From Actinoallomurus iriomotensis (lineage in GTDB: Bacteria; Actinomycetota; Actinomycetes; Streptosporangiales; Streptosporangiaceae): a DNA stretch of 64,000 nucleotides. Positions 17,100-24,814 of the stretch are shown here, piece by piece (position 1 is the first letter of the stretch; every line of letters begins with the position of its first letter). Location of the stretch: assembly GCF_030269445.1 (NCBI RefSeq), contig NZ_BSTJ01000008.1, forward strand, positions 434,001-498,000, given 5' to 3'. The position numbers were made by a program, and so were the translations under genes. The notes under the pieces are model-generated. The model saw only the letters and a program-made list of their open reading frames with translations. It searched no databases and was not told where the DNA came from.

Positions 17100-17599
17100 A
17101 ATCCGAGATTTACTCACGTTATCCGGGTCGTCGGCAAGCCTGTCGAGTGCGGTTTCCGCGCGGAGCGGTTCTGTGCGGAGCGGTCCCCGCGGGGGTAGTC
17201 GGCGTGCCAGGCGGTCCCCGCCCGAGATGGTCCCCGCCCGAGATGGTCCCCGCCCGAGATGGTCCCCGCCCGAGATGGTCCCCGCCCGAGATGGTCCCCG
17301 TCCGAGATGGTCCCCGTCCGAGATGGTCCCCGTCCGAGATGGTCCCCGTCCGAGATGGTCCCCGTCCGAGATGGTCCCCGTCCGAGATGGTCCCCGTCCG
17401 AGATGGTCCCCGTCCGAGATGGTCCCCGTCCGAGATGGTCCCCGCCCGCCACGGGGGCTCCAGCCCACTTCCATTGTCAAGTGTCGCGGTCCTCTGGCGG
17501 AAGGCCCGCAGGGCCCGCTGTGGATAACACCCGGGGGTCTGGCCGGGACCGGCCGAATTGTGGGTAACTAGCGTCCGGGCAGATTCGTTGGGATGGTCG
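17100..17599. other. divergent intergenic region holding the repeat array
   Basis: 500 bases between two divergent genes. Besides the 16-bp array it has a 19-base element CCACTTCCATTGTCAAGTG at 17465-17483 that recurs almost exactly near 50178. Arms CACTT/AAGTG make it an inverted repeat, and on the minus strand it contains TTGACA. No protein-coding gene and no riboswitch fold was recognised. Confidence 0.7.
17224..17447. repeat. 16-bp tandem repeat array, 14 copies
   Basis: The unit GAGATGGTCCCCGYCC recurs exactly every 16 bases from 17224, fourteen times. Copies 1-4 and 14 have C at the variable position and copies 5-13 have T, so nine identical T units are flanked by C units, a sign of recent internal amplification. 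Partial copies of the GGTCCCCG part flank it on the left (near 17182 and 17212). The period is not a multiple of three and has no stop codon, so all frames stay open and create spurious ORFs with a 16-residue period. It lies between the divergent promoters of the flavoenzyme and the transglycosylase. Confidence 0.97.
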
Positions 17600-18757
17600 A
17601 TGAGACGTTTCGCACGCAGACACTTGGCGCTTCGGGGGCTCCCGGCCGCGGTCGCGGCCATCGCCGTGGCGGCGACCGGCACCGTCGCCGGCGGCGCGGC
17701 GTACGTCGTGACCTCCCAGCCCAAAACCGGCCAGTCCGAAACCGGCCGGGCCACGCCGGGACGCACGCCCGCGGCGGCGGCGCGTCCCACCACCGTCGTG
17801 CCCGCGTCCGAGCAGCCGTCCGCGCTCAAGCACGTCGTCCCGCCGGACTTCCTCATCATCTCCGGGCAGCCCGTGAGCAAGCGGCAGTTGGCCAAGGTGT
17901 CCAAGCTCGCGCACGTACGCGACGTCATCACCGTCGACGCCGGCGCGATACGTCTGCAGGGCGGCCAGGCCAACATGTTCGCCGTCGACCCGGCTCGTTT
18001 CCGTGCCTGGACACCGCTCGACACCGCCACCGACGACGCGCTGTGGACCGCGCTGGGCCGTGACCAGTTCGTCGTCTCCGACGACGTGCAGCGGCAGCTC
18101 GGGCTCCGCTCCGGCATGCAGTACGCGATCCAGGGCCGCACCCAGCTCATGGCGACGATGGGCGGGGCCGGGTCGCTCGGCCTGCCCGGCATCAACGTGC
18201 TCGTCGGGCGGACGGCCGGGCGCAGGATCGGCCTGGTTCCCGACATCGGGTTGCTCGTCAACGCGCCCGGTGCCGACCTCGACACGCTGCAGTCCGGGTT
18301 GCGGCGTGCGGTCGGCGCGCAGAGTCAGATCATCAACCTGCACGAGAAGCAGTACCAGCCGAAGGCGAGCAAGAAGAGCGGCCGCCCGACCAGCTACCTG
18401 CAGCTGTACCAGCAGGCCGCGGGCACCTGTCCGGGCCTGTCGTGGACCGTGCTCGCGGCAATCGGCCAGATCGAGAGTGACCACGGGCGCAACGTCGGGC
18501 CCTCCAGCGCCGGAGCGCTCGGGCCCATGCAGTTCATGCCGGCCACCTGGCGCTCGTACGGCGTGGACGGCGACGGTGACGGCAAGGCCGACATCATGGA
18601 CCCCTTCGACGCCGTGCCCGCGGCCGCCAAGTACCTGTGCGCGAGCGGCGCCGGGCGCGGCTCGCTGTCCAAGGCGATCTGGGCCTACAACCACTCGCAG
18701 GCGTATGTGAACGCGGTCCTGTCCCTCGCCCACTCCTACGCGCGTCGTTTCTCGTGA
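17600..18757 (+). CDS. secreted lytic transglycosylase
   Basis: 385 residues. An N-terminal hydrophobic segment (LPAAVAAIAVAATGTVAGGAAYVV) serves as signal or anchor. A middle domain of about 200 residues is of unknown fold. The C-terminal SLT-like domain has AAIGQIESDHGRN with catalytic Glu292, then SSAGALGPMQFMPATWRSYGVDGDGDGKADIMDPFDA, a Ca-loop-like segment typical of the MltB/RlpA-associated actinobacterial group, and IWAYNHSQAYV. It cleaves peptidoglycan glycan strands between MurNAc and GlcNAc outside the membrane. The middle part recalls mobile-domain proteins with an ordered linker. Start at the ATG at 17600; the open frame begins 14 codons earlier. Confidence 0.9.
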   Translation: MRRFARRHLALRGLPAAVAAIAVAATGTVAGGAAYVVTSQPKTGQSETGRATPGRTPAAAARPTTVVPASEQPSALKHVVPPDFLIISGQPVSKRQLAKVSKLAHVRDVITVDAGAIRLQGGQANMFAVDPARFRAWTPLDTATDDALWTALGRDQFVVSDDVQRQLGLRSGMQYAIQGRTQLMATMGGAGSLGLPGINVLVGRTAGRRIGLVPDIGLLVNAPGADLDTLQSGLRRAVGAQSQIINLHEKQYQPKASKKSGRPTSYLQLYQQAAGTCPGLSWTVLAAIGQIESDHGRNVGPSSAGALGPMQFMPATWRSYGVDGDGDGKADIMDPFDAVPAAAKYLCASGAGRGSLSKAIWAYNHSQAYVNAVLSLAHSYARRFS

Positions 18758-18799
18758 GCCCCGGAGCGGGTACGCGCGCGCGGCTGGTTTGATGGAGAC

Positions 18800-19795
18800 A
18801 TGGCCTACGACGCGTTGCTCCTGCTGTCCTTCGGCGGTCCCGAGGGGCCGGACGAGGTGATGCCGTTCCTGGAGAACGTCACGCGTGGCCGTGGCGTGCC
18901 GCGCGCGCGGCTGGAGGCCGTGGCCGAGCACTACCACCACTTCGGCGGCGTCAGCCCGATCAACCAGCAGTGCCGTGACCTGAAGGCCGCGATCGAGGCC
19001 GACCTCACCGGCCATGGGCTCGACGTGCCGGTCTACTGGGGCAACCGCAACTGGCGGCCGTTCCTCGCCGACACGCTGCGCGAGATGAAGGCCGACGGCG
19101 TACGGCGGGCGGCCGCGTTCGTCACCTCCGCCTACAGCGGTTACTCCTGCTGCCGGCAGTACCTGGAGGACATCGAGCGGGCCCGGGCCGAGGTCGAGGG
19201 CGCGCCCGAGATCGACAAGCTGCGGATCTACTTCAACCACCCCGGCTTCGTCGAGCCGGTGATCGAGAACGCCCGCGCCGCGTACGAGCGGATCCCCGAG
19301 GACCTGCGCGACGAGGTGTCCCTGGTCTTCACCGCCCACAGCGTCCCGATGGCCCAGCCCGGCCGGGCGGCCTACGTCGAGGAGCTGAACGACGTGTCCG
19401 CCCTCGTCGCGGCCTCGGTCGCGGCCGACCGGCCGTGGGCGTTGGTGTACCAGAGCCGCAGCGGGCCGCCCACCGTGCCCTGGCTCGAACCCGACGTCGG
19501 CGACCACCTGGAGAAGCTCCGCGCCGGCGGCACGCGCGCCGCGGTGATCGTGCCCATCGGCTTCGTCTCCGACCACATGGAGGTCAAGTTCGACCTCGAC
19601 GTCGAGGCCGCCGAGCTGGCCGAGCGCATCGGGCTGCGGATCGAGCGGGCCGCCACCGCCGGCACCCATCCGCGGTTCGTCGCGATGGTCCGCGAGCTCC
19701 TCCTCGAACGCGACGGCGCCGAACGCCCGGCGCTTGGGACGCTGGGACCCCGTCCGGACACCTGCGCCGAGACCTGCTGCCGCAGGCCGGCGTGA
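18800..19795 (+). CDS. cpfC: coproporphyrin III ferrochelatase
   Basis: 331 residues. It inserts Fe2+ into coproporphyrin III in the actinobacterial heme route. Diagnostic segments: LLLSFGGPEGPDEV, HFGGVSPIN, the SAYSGYSCCRQY segment, LVFTAHSVPM with the catalytic His, and YQSRSGPP. The C-terminus ends CAETCC. This, with the internal CC, fits the [2Fe-2S] ligands known from Mycobacterium ferrochelatase. Older annotation would call it hemH. It is cytosolic and follows the transglycosylase by 42 bases; the inositol-phosphatase-type gene follows by 41 bases, so the three may share a transcript. Confidence 0.95.
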   Translation: MAYDALLLLSFGGPEGPDEVMPFLENVTRGRGVPRARLEAVAEHYHHFGGVSPINQQCRDLKAAIEADLTGHGLDVPVYWGNRNWRPFLADTLREMKADGVRRAAAFVTSAYSGYSCCRQYLEDIERARAEVEGAPEIDKLRIYFNHPGFVEPVIENARAAYERIPEDLRDEVSLVFTAHSVPMAQPGRAAYVEELNDVSALVAASVAADRPWALVYQSRSGPPTVPWLEPDVGDHLEKLRAGGTRAAVIVPIGFVSDHMEVKFDLDVEAAELAERIGLRIERAATAGTHPRFVAMVRELLLERDGAERPALGTLGPRPDTCAETCCRRPA

Positions 19796-19836
19796 CCACG
19801 CGGACGAACACGTACCACGGGCCATCAGGGGGAGAC

Positions 19837-20637
19837 GTGCACGACCTGCTCGAACTCGCGATCACCACGGCCGGCGCCGCGGGCACCATGCTCATCGACA
19901 AGCGCCCGGCCGACCTCCGCGTCGCGCACACCAAGTCGAGTCCGACCGACGTGGTCACCGAGATGGACCAGGCGGCCGAGCGGCTCATCATCGACCGGAT
20001 CCGCGCCTCACGTCCCGCCGACGCCTTCCTCGGCGAGGAGGGCGGCGCCAAGGACGGCGCCAGCGGCGTGCGCTGGATCATCGATCCGATCGACGGCACC
20101 GTCAACTACCTGTACGGCCTGCCCGACTGGGCGGTGAGCATCGCGGCCGAGGTCGACGGCGAGGTCGTGGCCGGGGTCGTCGCCGTACCGACGCGCGGCG
20201 AGCTCTACACCGCGGCGCGTGGTGAGGGCGCCTACCTCGTCCGCCGCGACGGCTCGACCGAGAAGCTCCAGTGCAACGCGGGCGTGCCGCTGGAACGCGC
20301 GCTCATCGCGACCGGCTTCGGCTACTCCGCGCAGCGTCGCGCCCACCAGGCCGAGGTGATGCTCGGCGTGCTGCCACGCGTACGCGACATCCGGCGGGCC
20401 GGCTCGGCCGCCGTCGACTTGTGCTCGGTGGCCGCCGGGCGCGTCGACGGCTACTTCGAACGCGGCCCGCACGAGTGGGACATCGCCGCCGGCGGGCTGA
20501 TCGTACGGGAGGCGGGCGGCGCCATCGGCGGCCTGAACGGCCGGCCCGCGAGCGTGGAGCTGACCCTCTCGGCCGGGCCCGGCCTGTACGAGGCACTGCA
20601 CGACCTGCTCGTCCCGCTGGCGCCCGAGCGCGACTGA
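19837..20637 (+). CDS. inositol monophosphatase family protein
   Basis: 266 residues from a GTG directly after GGGGGAGAC. All metal-site motifs of the Mg-dependent FIG superfamily are visible: FLGEEGG (first Glu pair), WIIDPIDGTVNYLYG (the DPIDGT motif) and EWDIAAGGLIVREAGG. It probably removes phosphate from inositol 1-phosphate or a related sugar phosphate; SuhB-like and histidinol-phosphatase activities occur in the same fold, so the substrate is uncertain. The longer open frame upstream reads antisense-like Arg-rich sequence inside the ferrochelatase gene and was rejected. A strong terminator follows. Confidence 0.92.
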   Translation: MHDLLELAITTAGAAGTMLIDKRPADLRVAHTKSSPTDVVTEMDQAAERLIIDRIRASRPADAFLGEEGGAKDGASGVRWIIDPIDGTVNYLYGLPDWAVSIAAEVDGEVVAGVVAVPTRGELYTAARGEGAYLVRRDGSTEKLQCNAGVPLERALIATGFGYSAQRRAHQAEVMLGVLPRVRDIRRAGSAAVDLCSVAAGRVDGYFERGPHEWDIAAGGLIVREAGGAIGGLNGRPASVELTLSAGPGLYEALHDLLVPLAPERD

Positions 20638-20658
20638 GCCGGGCGCGGACCACGACGA

Positions 20659-20688
20659 GAGCGGCCCCGCGATCACGCGGGGCCGCTC
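20659..20688 (+). terminator. perfect hairpin terminator
   Basis: 13-bp perfect stem GAGCGGCCCCGCG / CGCGGGGCCGCTC with loop ATCA, 21 bases after the inositol-phosphatase stop. There is only a short pyrimidine tract after it, as is usual in actinomycetes. Confidence 0.9.
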
Positions 20689-20788
20689 CTGTTCGTCGAT
20701 CAGTACGCCCGACGGCGTCCCTTCACTGCGGGACCGTCGTTGGATGACCGTTCGCCGTGACTGTCTCCGTCTCGCCCTTCGCGGTGCC

Positions 20789-20959
20789 TCAGGCGCAGCG
20801 CGGAACGTCGATGCCGTGGCTGGCGGCGGTGCGGTGAAGATCGTCGATCTCGGCGCGCTGGGCCTCGACCAGAAGATCGTCGCCGGTGTCGTGGGCCGCT
20901 CGTAGCGACTCGTACGCGTCGTTCAGACGCTGGTGGATCGTCGTCGACAACTCGCCCAC
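20789..20959 (-). CDS. small helical hypothetical protein
   Basis: 56 residues from the GTG at 20959, with GGGAGA six bases upstream on the coding strand. The sequence (IHQRLNDAYESLRAAHDTGDDLLVEAQRAEIDDLHRTAASHGID) predicts two amphipathic helices forming a coiled-coil hairpin. Similar short helical proteins are common and uncharacterised in actinomycetes. An earlier start at 21052 is open but would place extra residues in the promoter region. It is divergent from the two-component operon at 21121. Confidence 0.7.
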   Translation of the reverse strand: MGELSTTIHQRLNDAYESLRAAHDTGDDLLVEAQRAEIDDLHRTAASHGIDVPRCA

Positions 20960-21120
20960 ACGGTCTCCCTTCAAAAAAGAGGTGAAGAGCGGTCTACCCA
21001 CGTCGCGGTCGCCGCTAAACCTGCGAATACCCTGGGCATGCTTATCGGACACTTACGCCGGGTGTGACATAACAGATACCGCCGCCTCCAGCGCGCGGCT
21101 GTCCAAGGGGGTGGATACAG

Positions 21121-21774
21121 GTGAGAGTCCTGGTCGTCGAGGACGAACGCGTGCTCGCGGACACCATCGCCACCGGGCTGAGGCGTGAGGCGATGGCCGT
21201 GGACGTCGCGTACGACGGCGCCGCCGCGCTGGAGCGGACCAGTGTCAACGACTACGACGTGGTCGTGCTCGACCGCGACCTGCCGCGGGTGCACGGCGAC
21301 GAGGTGTGCCGGCGCCTCGTGGCCGACGGCGCCAGCGCGCGCGTGCTCATGCTCACCGCCGCCGGGGAGCTCGACGACAAGGTCGAGGGGCTCACCATCG
21401 GCGCCGACGACTACCTGGCGAAGCCGTTCGCGTTCGCGGAGCTGATCGCCCGCATCCGCGCCCTCGGCCGCCGCTCCGCGCCGCCGCTGCCGCCCGTGCT
21501 CGAACGCGCGGACGTACGCCTCGATCCGGCGCGTCGCGTGGTCACCCGCGGGGGGCGGCCGATCGACCTGACGCCCAAGGAGTTCGCCGTCCTGGAGGTG
21601 CTGATGCGCGGGCAGGGGAGCGTGGTCAGCGCCGAGCACCTGCTGGAGAAGGCCTGGGACGAGAACATCGATCCGTTCACCAATGTCGTACGGGTGACGA
21701 TGATGACGCTTCGCAAGAAACTCGGTGACCCGCAGGTCATCGAGACCGTGCCCGGCGCGGGGTACCGCCTTTGA
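21121..21774 (+). CDS. OmpR-family response regulator
   Basis: 217 residues from a GTG after GGGGGTGG. Receiver domain: acidic pair VVEDER, phospho-acceptor Asp51 in VVLDRDLP, Thr in LMLTAAG, Lys in YLAKPF. The C-terminal winged helix shows DLTPKEFAVLEVLMRGQGSVVSAEHLLEKAWDE and VRVTMMTLRKKLG. It overlaps the kinase gene by 4 bases, so it is the partner of that kinase. The regulon is unknown. Confidence 0.95.
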   Translation: MRVLVVEDERVLADTIATGLRREAMAVDVAYDGAAALERTSVNDYDVVVLDRDLPRVHGDEVCRRLVADGASARVLMLTAAGELDDKVEGLTIGADDYLAKPFAFAELIARIRALGRRSAPPLPPVLERADVRLDPARRVVTRGGRPIDLTPKEFAVLEVLMRGQGSVVSAEHLLEKAWDENIDPFTNVVRVTMMTLRKKLGDPQVIETVPGAGYRL

Positions 21775-22901
21775 GCCCCTCGCCGAACGCCGTGACCCGC
21801 CGGATGACGGTGCGTCTCCGGCTGACGTTGCTCTACGGCGGCCTGTTCTTCGCCGCTGGGTTCCTGCTGCTGACGGTCGCGTACGTGCTGGTGACCAACA
21901 TCCTGGAAGGGCTGCCGATCGAGGTCCGCACCAACGACCCGTTCGGCATCTCCCAGCAGGAACAGCAGGCGATCCGGCAGAGCTTCATCGACAACGCCCA
22001 GCACCGGCTCATCACGCAGTCCGCGTTCGCGCTGATCGGCGTGGGGCTCATCGCGCTGGCACTCGGCTGGTTCGTGGCGGACCGGGCGCTCGCCCCGCTG
22101 CAGCAGGTCACCGCGACCGCGCGCAAGCTGTCCGAGAGCACCCTGCACGAGCGCATCGCCCTGGAGGGCCCCGAAGACGAGATCAAGGAGCTGGCCGACA
22201 CCTTCGACGCGATGCTGGAGCGCCTCAACGAGGCGTTCGACGCGCAACGCCGCTTCGTCGGCAACGCCTCCCACGAGCTGCGCACCCCGCTGGCGATCAA
22301 CCGCACCCTGCTCGAGGTGGCGCTCACCGACCCGGAGGCCTCCGACGACCTGCGCACCGTGGGCCGTACGCTGCTCGCCAACAACGCGCGGCACGAGCGG
22401 CTGATCGAGGGTCTGCTCCTGCTGGCCCGCAGCGAGCGGGAGCTGACCACGCGCACCGCCGTCGACCTGAGCGACGTCGCCACGATGGTGCTGAAGACGG
22501 CCGTGCGCGAGGACCGGCCGGACGTCGAGATCATCACCGAGCTCACCTCCGGGCCCACCGTGGGAGACCCGGTCCTGCTCGAGCACCTCGTCTCGAACCT
22601 GATCGACAACGCGGTCCGCTACAACGCCGACGACGGCATGGTCGTCGTCCGCACCGGCGTGCTCGACGGCTGGGCCACCTGCCAGGTGGAGAACACCGGC
22701 CCGGTGGTGCCCGCGTACGAGGTGCAGAACCTCTTCGAGCCGTTCCGCCGCCTCAACACCGACCGGATCGAGTCGTCCAAGGGCGCCGGCCTGGGCCTGT
22801 CGATCGTCCGCTCGGTGGCCACCGCGCACGGCGGCACGGTGGTGGCGACGCCGCGCGAGGGTGGCGGCCTGATCGTGACCGTACGCCTGCCCAAGGCCTG
22901 A
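21771..22901 (+). CDS. sensor histidine kinase
   Basis: 376 residues from a TTG that overlaps the regulator stop; a GTG at 21792 or ATG at 21804 is also possible. One membrane segment near residues 22-45, a periplasm-facing loop of about 40 residues, and a second near 84-105, then HAMP. The H-box reads FVGNASHELRTPLAIN. The N-box is HLVSNLIDNAVRYN, followed by the G-boxes, including GAGLGLSIV. The signal is unknown. The short extracytoplasmic loop suggests sensing at or in the membrane. Convergent with the chitinase gene and separated from it by a perfect terminator. Confidence 0.95.
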   Translation: MSPSPNAVTRRMTVRLRLTLLYGGLFFAAGFLLLTVAYVLVTNILEGLPIEVRTNDPFGISQQEQQAIRQSFIDNAQHRLITQSAFALIGVGLIALALGWFVADRALAPLQQVTATARKLSESTLHERIALEGPEDEIKELADTFDAMLERLNEAFDAQRRFVGNASHELRTPLAINRTLLEVALTDPEASDDLRTVGRTLLANNARHERLIEGLLLLARSERELTTRTAVDLSDVATMVLKTAVREDRPDVEIITELTSGPTVGDPVLLEHLVSNLIDNAVRYNADDGMVVVRTGVLDGWATCQVENTGPVVPAYEVQNLFEPFRRLNTDRIESSKGAGLGLSIVRSVATAHGGTVVATPREGGGLIVTVRLPKA

Positions 22902-22922
22902 GGGCGTTCTCGGGTTTCAGGG

Positions 22923-22968
22923 CCCGTGACCGCGTGACGCCCCCCGAGTGGCACCACGCGGTCACGGG
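22923..22968. terminator. bidirectional terminator between convergent genes
   Basis: Perfect 14-bp arms CCCGTGACCGCGTG / CACGCGGTCACGGG with an 18-base loop, placed exactly between the histidine kinase stop (22901) and the chitinase stop (22979). Confidence 0.9.
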
Positions 22969-22978
22969 AGTACGGGGG

Positions 22979-24073
22979 TCAGCCGGTGTAGGCGGCGAAG
23001 ATCTTCGAGAACTCGTACGGCTGCTGAGAGATGTTCGTGCACTGGTAGAGCGCGCCGTTGCAGGCGTTACGGTCCCGGGTCTCCTCCCAGAACCCCAGCG
23101 TGCCGACGTGGTGCTGTTTGGCGAAGGACACGAGCTGCCGCGCGTCGTTCTGGTCGAAGACGCTGCCGTCGTCGTTCTTGCCGAGCATCGGCGTGACCCC
23201 GACCATCGCCCAGATCTGCGCGTCGGACTTCCCGGTGAAGATCGCCTTGAGCTGGTCGTGCGTGGCCTGGGCGGCCTGCGTCGCCGCGTCGCCGTCGTCG
23301 GTGCCGCTGCGGTAGTAGTCCATCGCCATGACGTTCACGGCGTCGGGACCGGCTCCGGCGTTCTTGGCCGAGGTCACGAGGTTGAGGCCATCGGCGGTGA
23401 GCCCCTCGGGAAGCACCGGCAGGGTGAGGGAGATCTTCAGGTTCGGGTGGGTCTGCTTGAGCCGCGCCAGCGCCTGCGAGCGCCGGGAGATCGACGCGGG
23501 GTCGGCCGTGGCGGCGCCCTCGATGTCGAAGTCGGCGTACTTCGCGCCGTACGCGTCCACGACCGCGGCGTACTCGGTGTAGAGCGAGTCGACGCTGGAA
23601 CAGGCCTGGGCGAGCTCGATCCCGGACGCGCCGCCGAAGGAGATCCGCACGTCACCGCCGGCCGAGCGGAGCGCGGCGATCTCGTCCTTCTGCCAGGCCG
23701 TACGCGGATCATAGGCGTTGAACCAGCTGGCCTTGCAGCCCGCCCCGGTCACGAAGCCGAGGGTGAACCCCTTGATCCCGGACGCCTGCGACATCTGGCT
23801 GAGGGAGGGCGTGGGCCAGGAGCCCATGTCGACGTAGGGGGAGACGTACGGCCAGTTGGCCGTGGCGGCGGAGGCGGACGGAGCGACGGCGAGACCGGCC
23901 AGCAGCCCGGCGGGAAGGGCGATCGCGGCGAGCCTGGCGACGACGCCCTTGCCGAAGGCCGCACGGGGACGGGGCCTGCGCGAGAGCGCGAACCGGGTGA
24001 CGGCGGACGAGGTTGTGGTGGAGGGGGTGGCGGCGGACGAGGTGGCGGCGGACTTGGCGAACAGGCGTCTCAC
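22979..24073 (-). CDS. secreted GH18 chitinase-like protein
   Basis: 364 residues from a GTG with AGGAG upstream. A long Ser/Thr-rich, basic n-region (including LSRRPRPR) precedes the hydrophobic core, with likely cleavage after ASA near residue 69. The mature part is a compact GH18 TIM barrel: the substrate-floor strand DVRISFGGASG, then ADFDIEG with catalytic Glu185 and the Asp pair Asp181/Asp183, then VMAMDYY and a Trp-bearing FWEETRD near the end. No chitin-binding module is attached. It probably hydrolyses chitin or similar GlcNAc polymers outside the cell. The barrel resembles the ChiC/ChiD-like single-domain subgroup. Confidence 0.88.
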   Translation of the reverse strand: MRRLFAKSAATSSAATPSTTTSSAVTRFALSRRPRPRAAFGKGVVARLAAIALPAGLLAGLAVAPSASAATANWPYVSPYVDMGSWPTPSLSQMSQASGIKGFTLGFVTGAGCKASWFNAYDPRTAWQKDEIAALRSAGGDVRISFGGASGIELAQACSSVDSLYTEYAAVVDAYGAKYADFDIEGAATADPASISRRSQALARLKQTHPNLKISLTLPVLPEGLTADGLNLVTSAKNAGAGPDAVNVMAMDYYRSGTDDGDAATQAAQATHDQLKAIFTGKSDAQIWAMVGVTPMLGKNDDGSVFDQNDARQLVSFAKQHHVGTLGFWEETRDRNACNGALYQCTNISQQPYEFSKIFAAYTG

Positions 24074-24122
24074 GTCACACTCCTGGCGGGGAGAGGGATG
24101 GACGGGCCCCCGAGAAAGCTAT

Positions 24123-24137
24123 TAGGAAGCTTTCCTA
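24123..24137. promoter_or_regulatory. TAGGAA-GCT-TTCCTA palindrome upstream of the chitinase
   Basis: 6-bp arms around a 3-base spacer, about 50 bases before the chitinase start, followed by a third half-site TTCCTA (24142-24147). AT-rich palindromes of this sort are often seen before secreted hydrolase genes of actinomycetes, so a carbohydrate-responsive operator is plausible but unproven. Confidence 0.45.
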
Positions 24138-24147
24138 TTGGTTCCTA

Positions 24148-24814
24148 TCGCGCCTTGACCGAGTGAGTCAAGCCGAACGCCCAGTGGGCGGCGGCCCCGC
24201 GGCCTGGCCGCGCGCCGGGTTCGCTCCCGCGCCGGCGGCAGTGAGGCGGCACCGGGTCACAGTGGCGATCGGGGATCGTGGCGGCCGAAGCACCGCAGCG
24301 GAACCCGGCCCGGCCGGGGATCGGGATGAAGGGAATCAGTGTTCGGTGAGCGCGCCGCCGCACGCATGCGCCGGGCGGCGCCGCCCGCTCGGTCGCGGCG
24401 GTGCCCTGCCTGCCGGACGATCCGTCGCTGCGGGTGTCGGGCCATTGCGAGGCCTGCGGGGAAGTCCATCAGACGGCCGGTGCCGACCGCCGTCGACGGT
24501 GATGCGTTCGACCACACGATCAGCGCCTACACCCCACCATGGCCACCCCGACCACCAGAGCCCACGCCTGAAAACTTCGCCGAAGCCCTCCCCGGGGCGG
24601 GCGGGGCATGTCCGGGGCACCGGCGGCGACCAAAGGGCCCCGTCTTGTTTCAGAGGCTTGTTCAGGGGTGGTACGGGCCGTGTCCGGGGCAGATCTCGTT
24701 GGGGCGGGCGTCTGCACCGGAGGCCGGGGATCGGCGGACGAACGCGGCTACCGCAGCACGTACCCCGGCTCGCAGGGGGCGTGGCTACCGCGGGTCGTGG
24801 GCCCCGGAGGCCGG
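24148..24814. other. gene-free stretch between chitinase and receptor kinase
   Basis: About 670 bases. Several overlapping frames stay open on both strands, but their translations are Arg/Ala/Pro-rich without a family signature, ribosome site or consistent third-base bias. Nothing recognisable was found. Confidence 0.4.

Noticed and set aside
17224-17447. CRISPR array
   Set aside because: Units are contiguous with no unique spacers, and there are no cas genes.
17114-17571. Several long open frames through the 16-bp repeat with a 16-residue period on both strands
   Set aside because: They exist only because the repeat has no stop in any frame; there is no ribosome site or conserved domain.
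17453-17599. A ydaO-type riboswitch before the lytic transglycosylase
   Set aside because: Cell-wall hydrolases are common targets, yet no conserved core could be found by eye.
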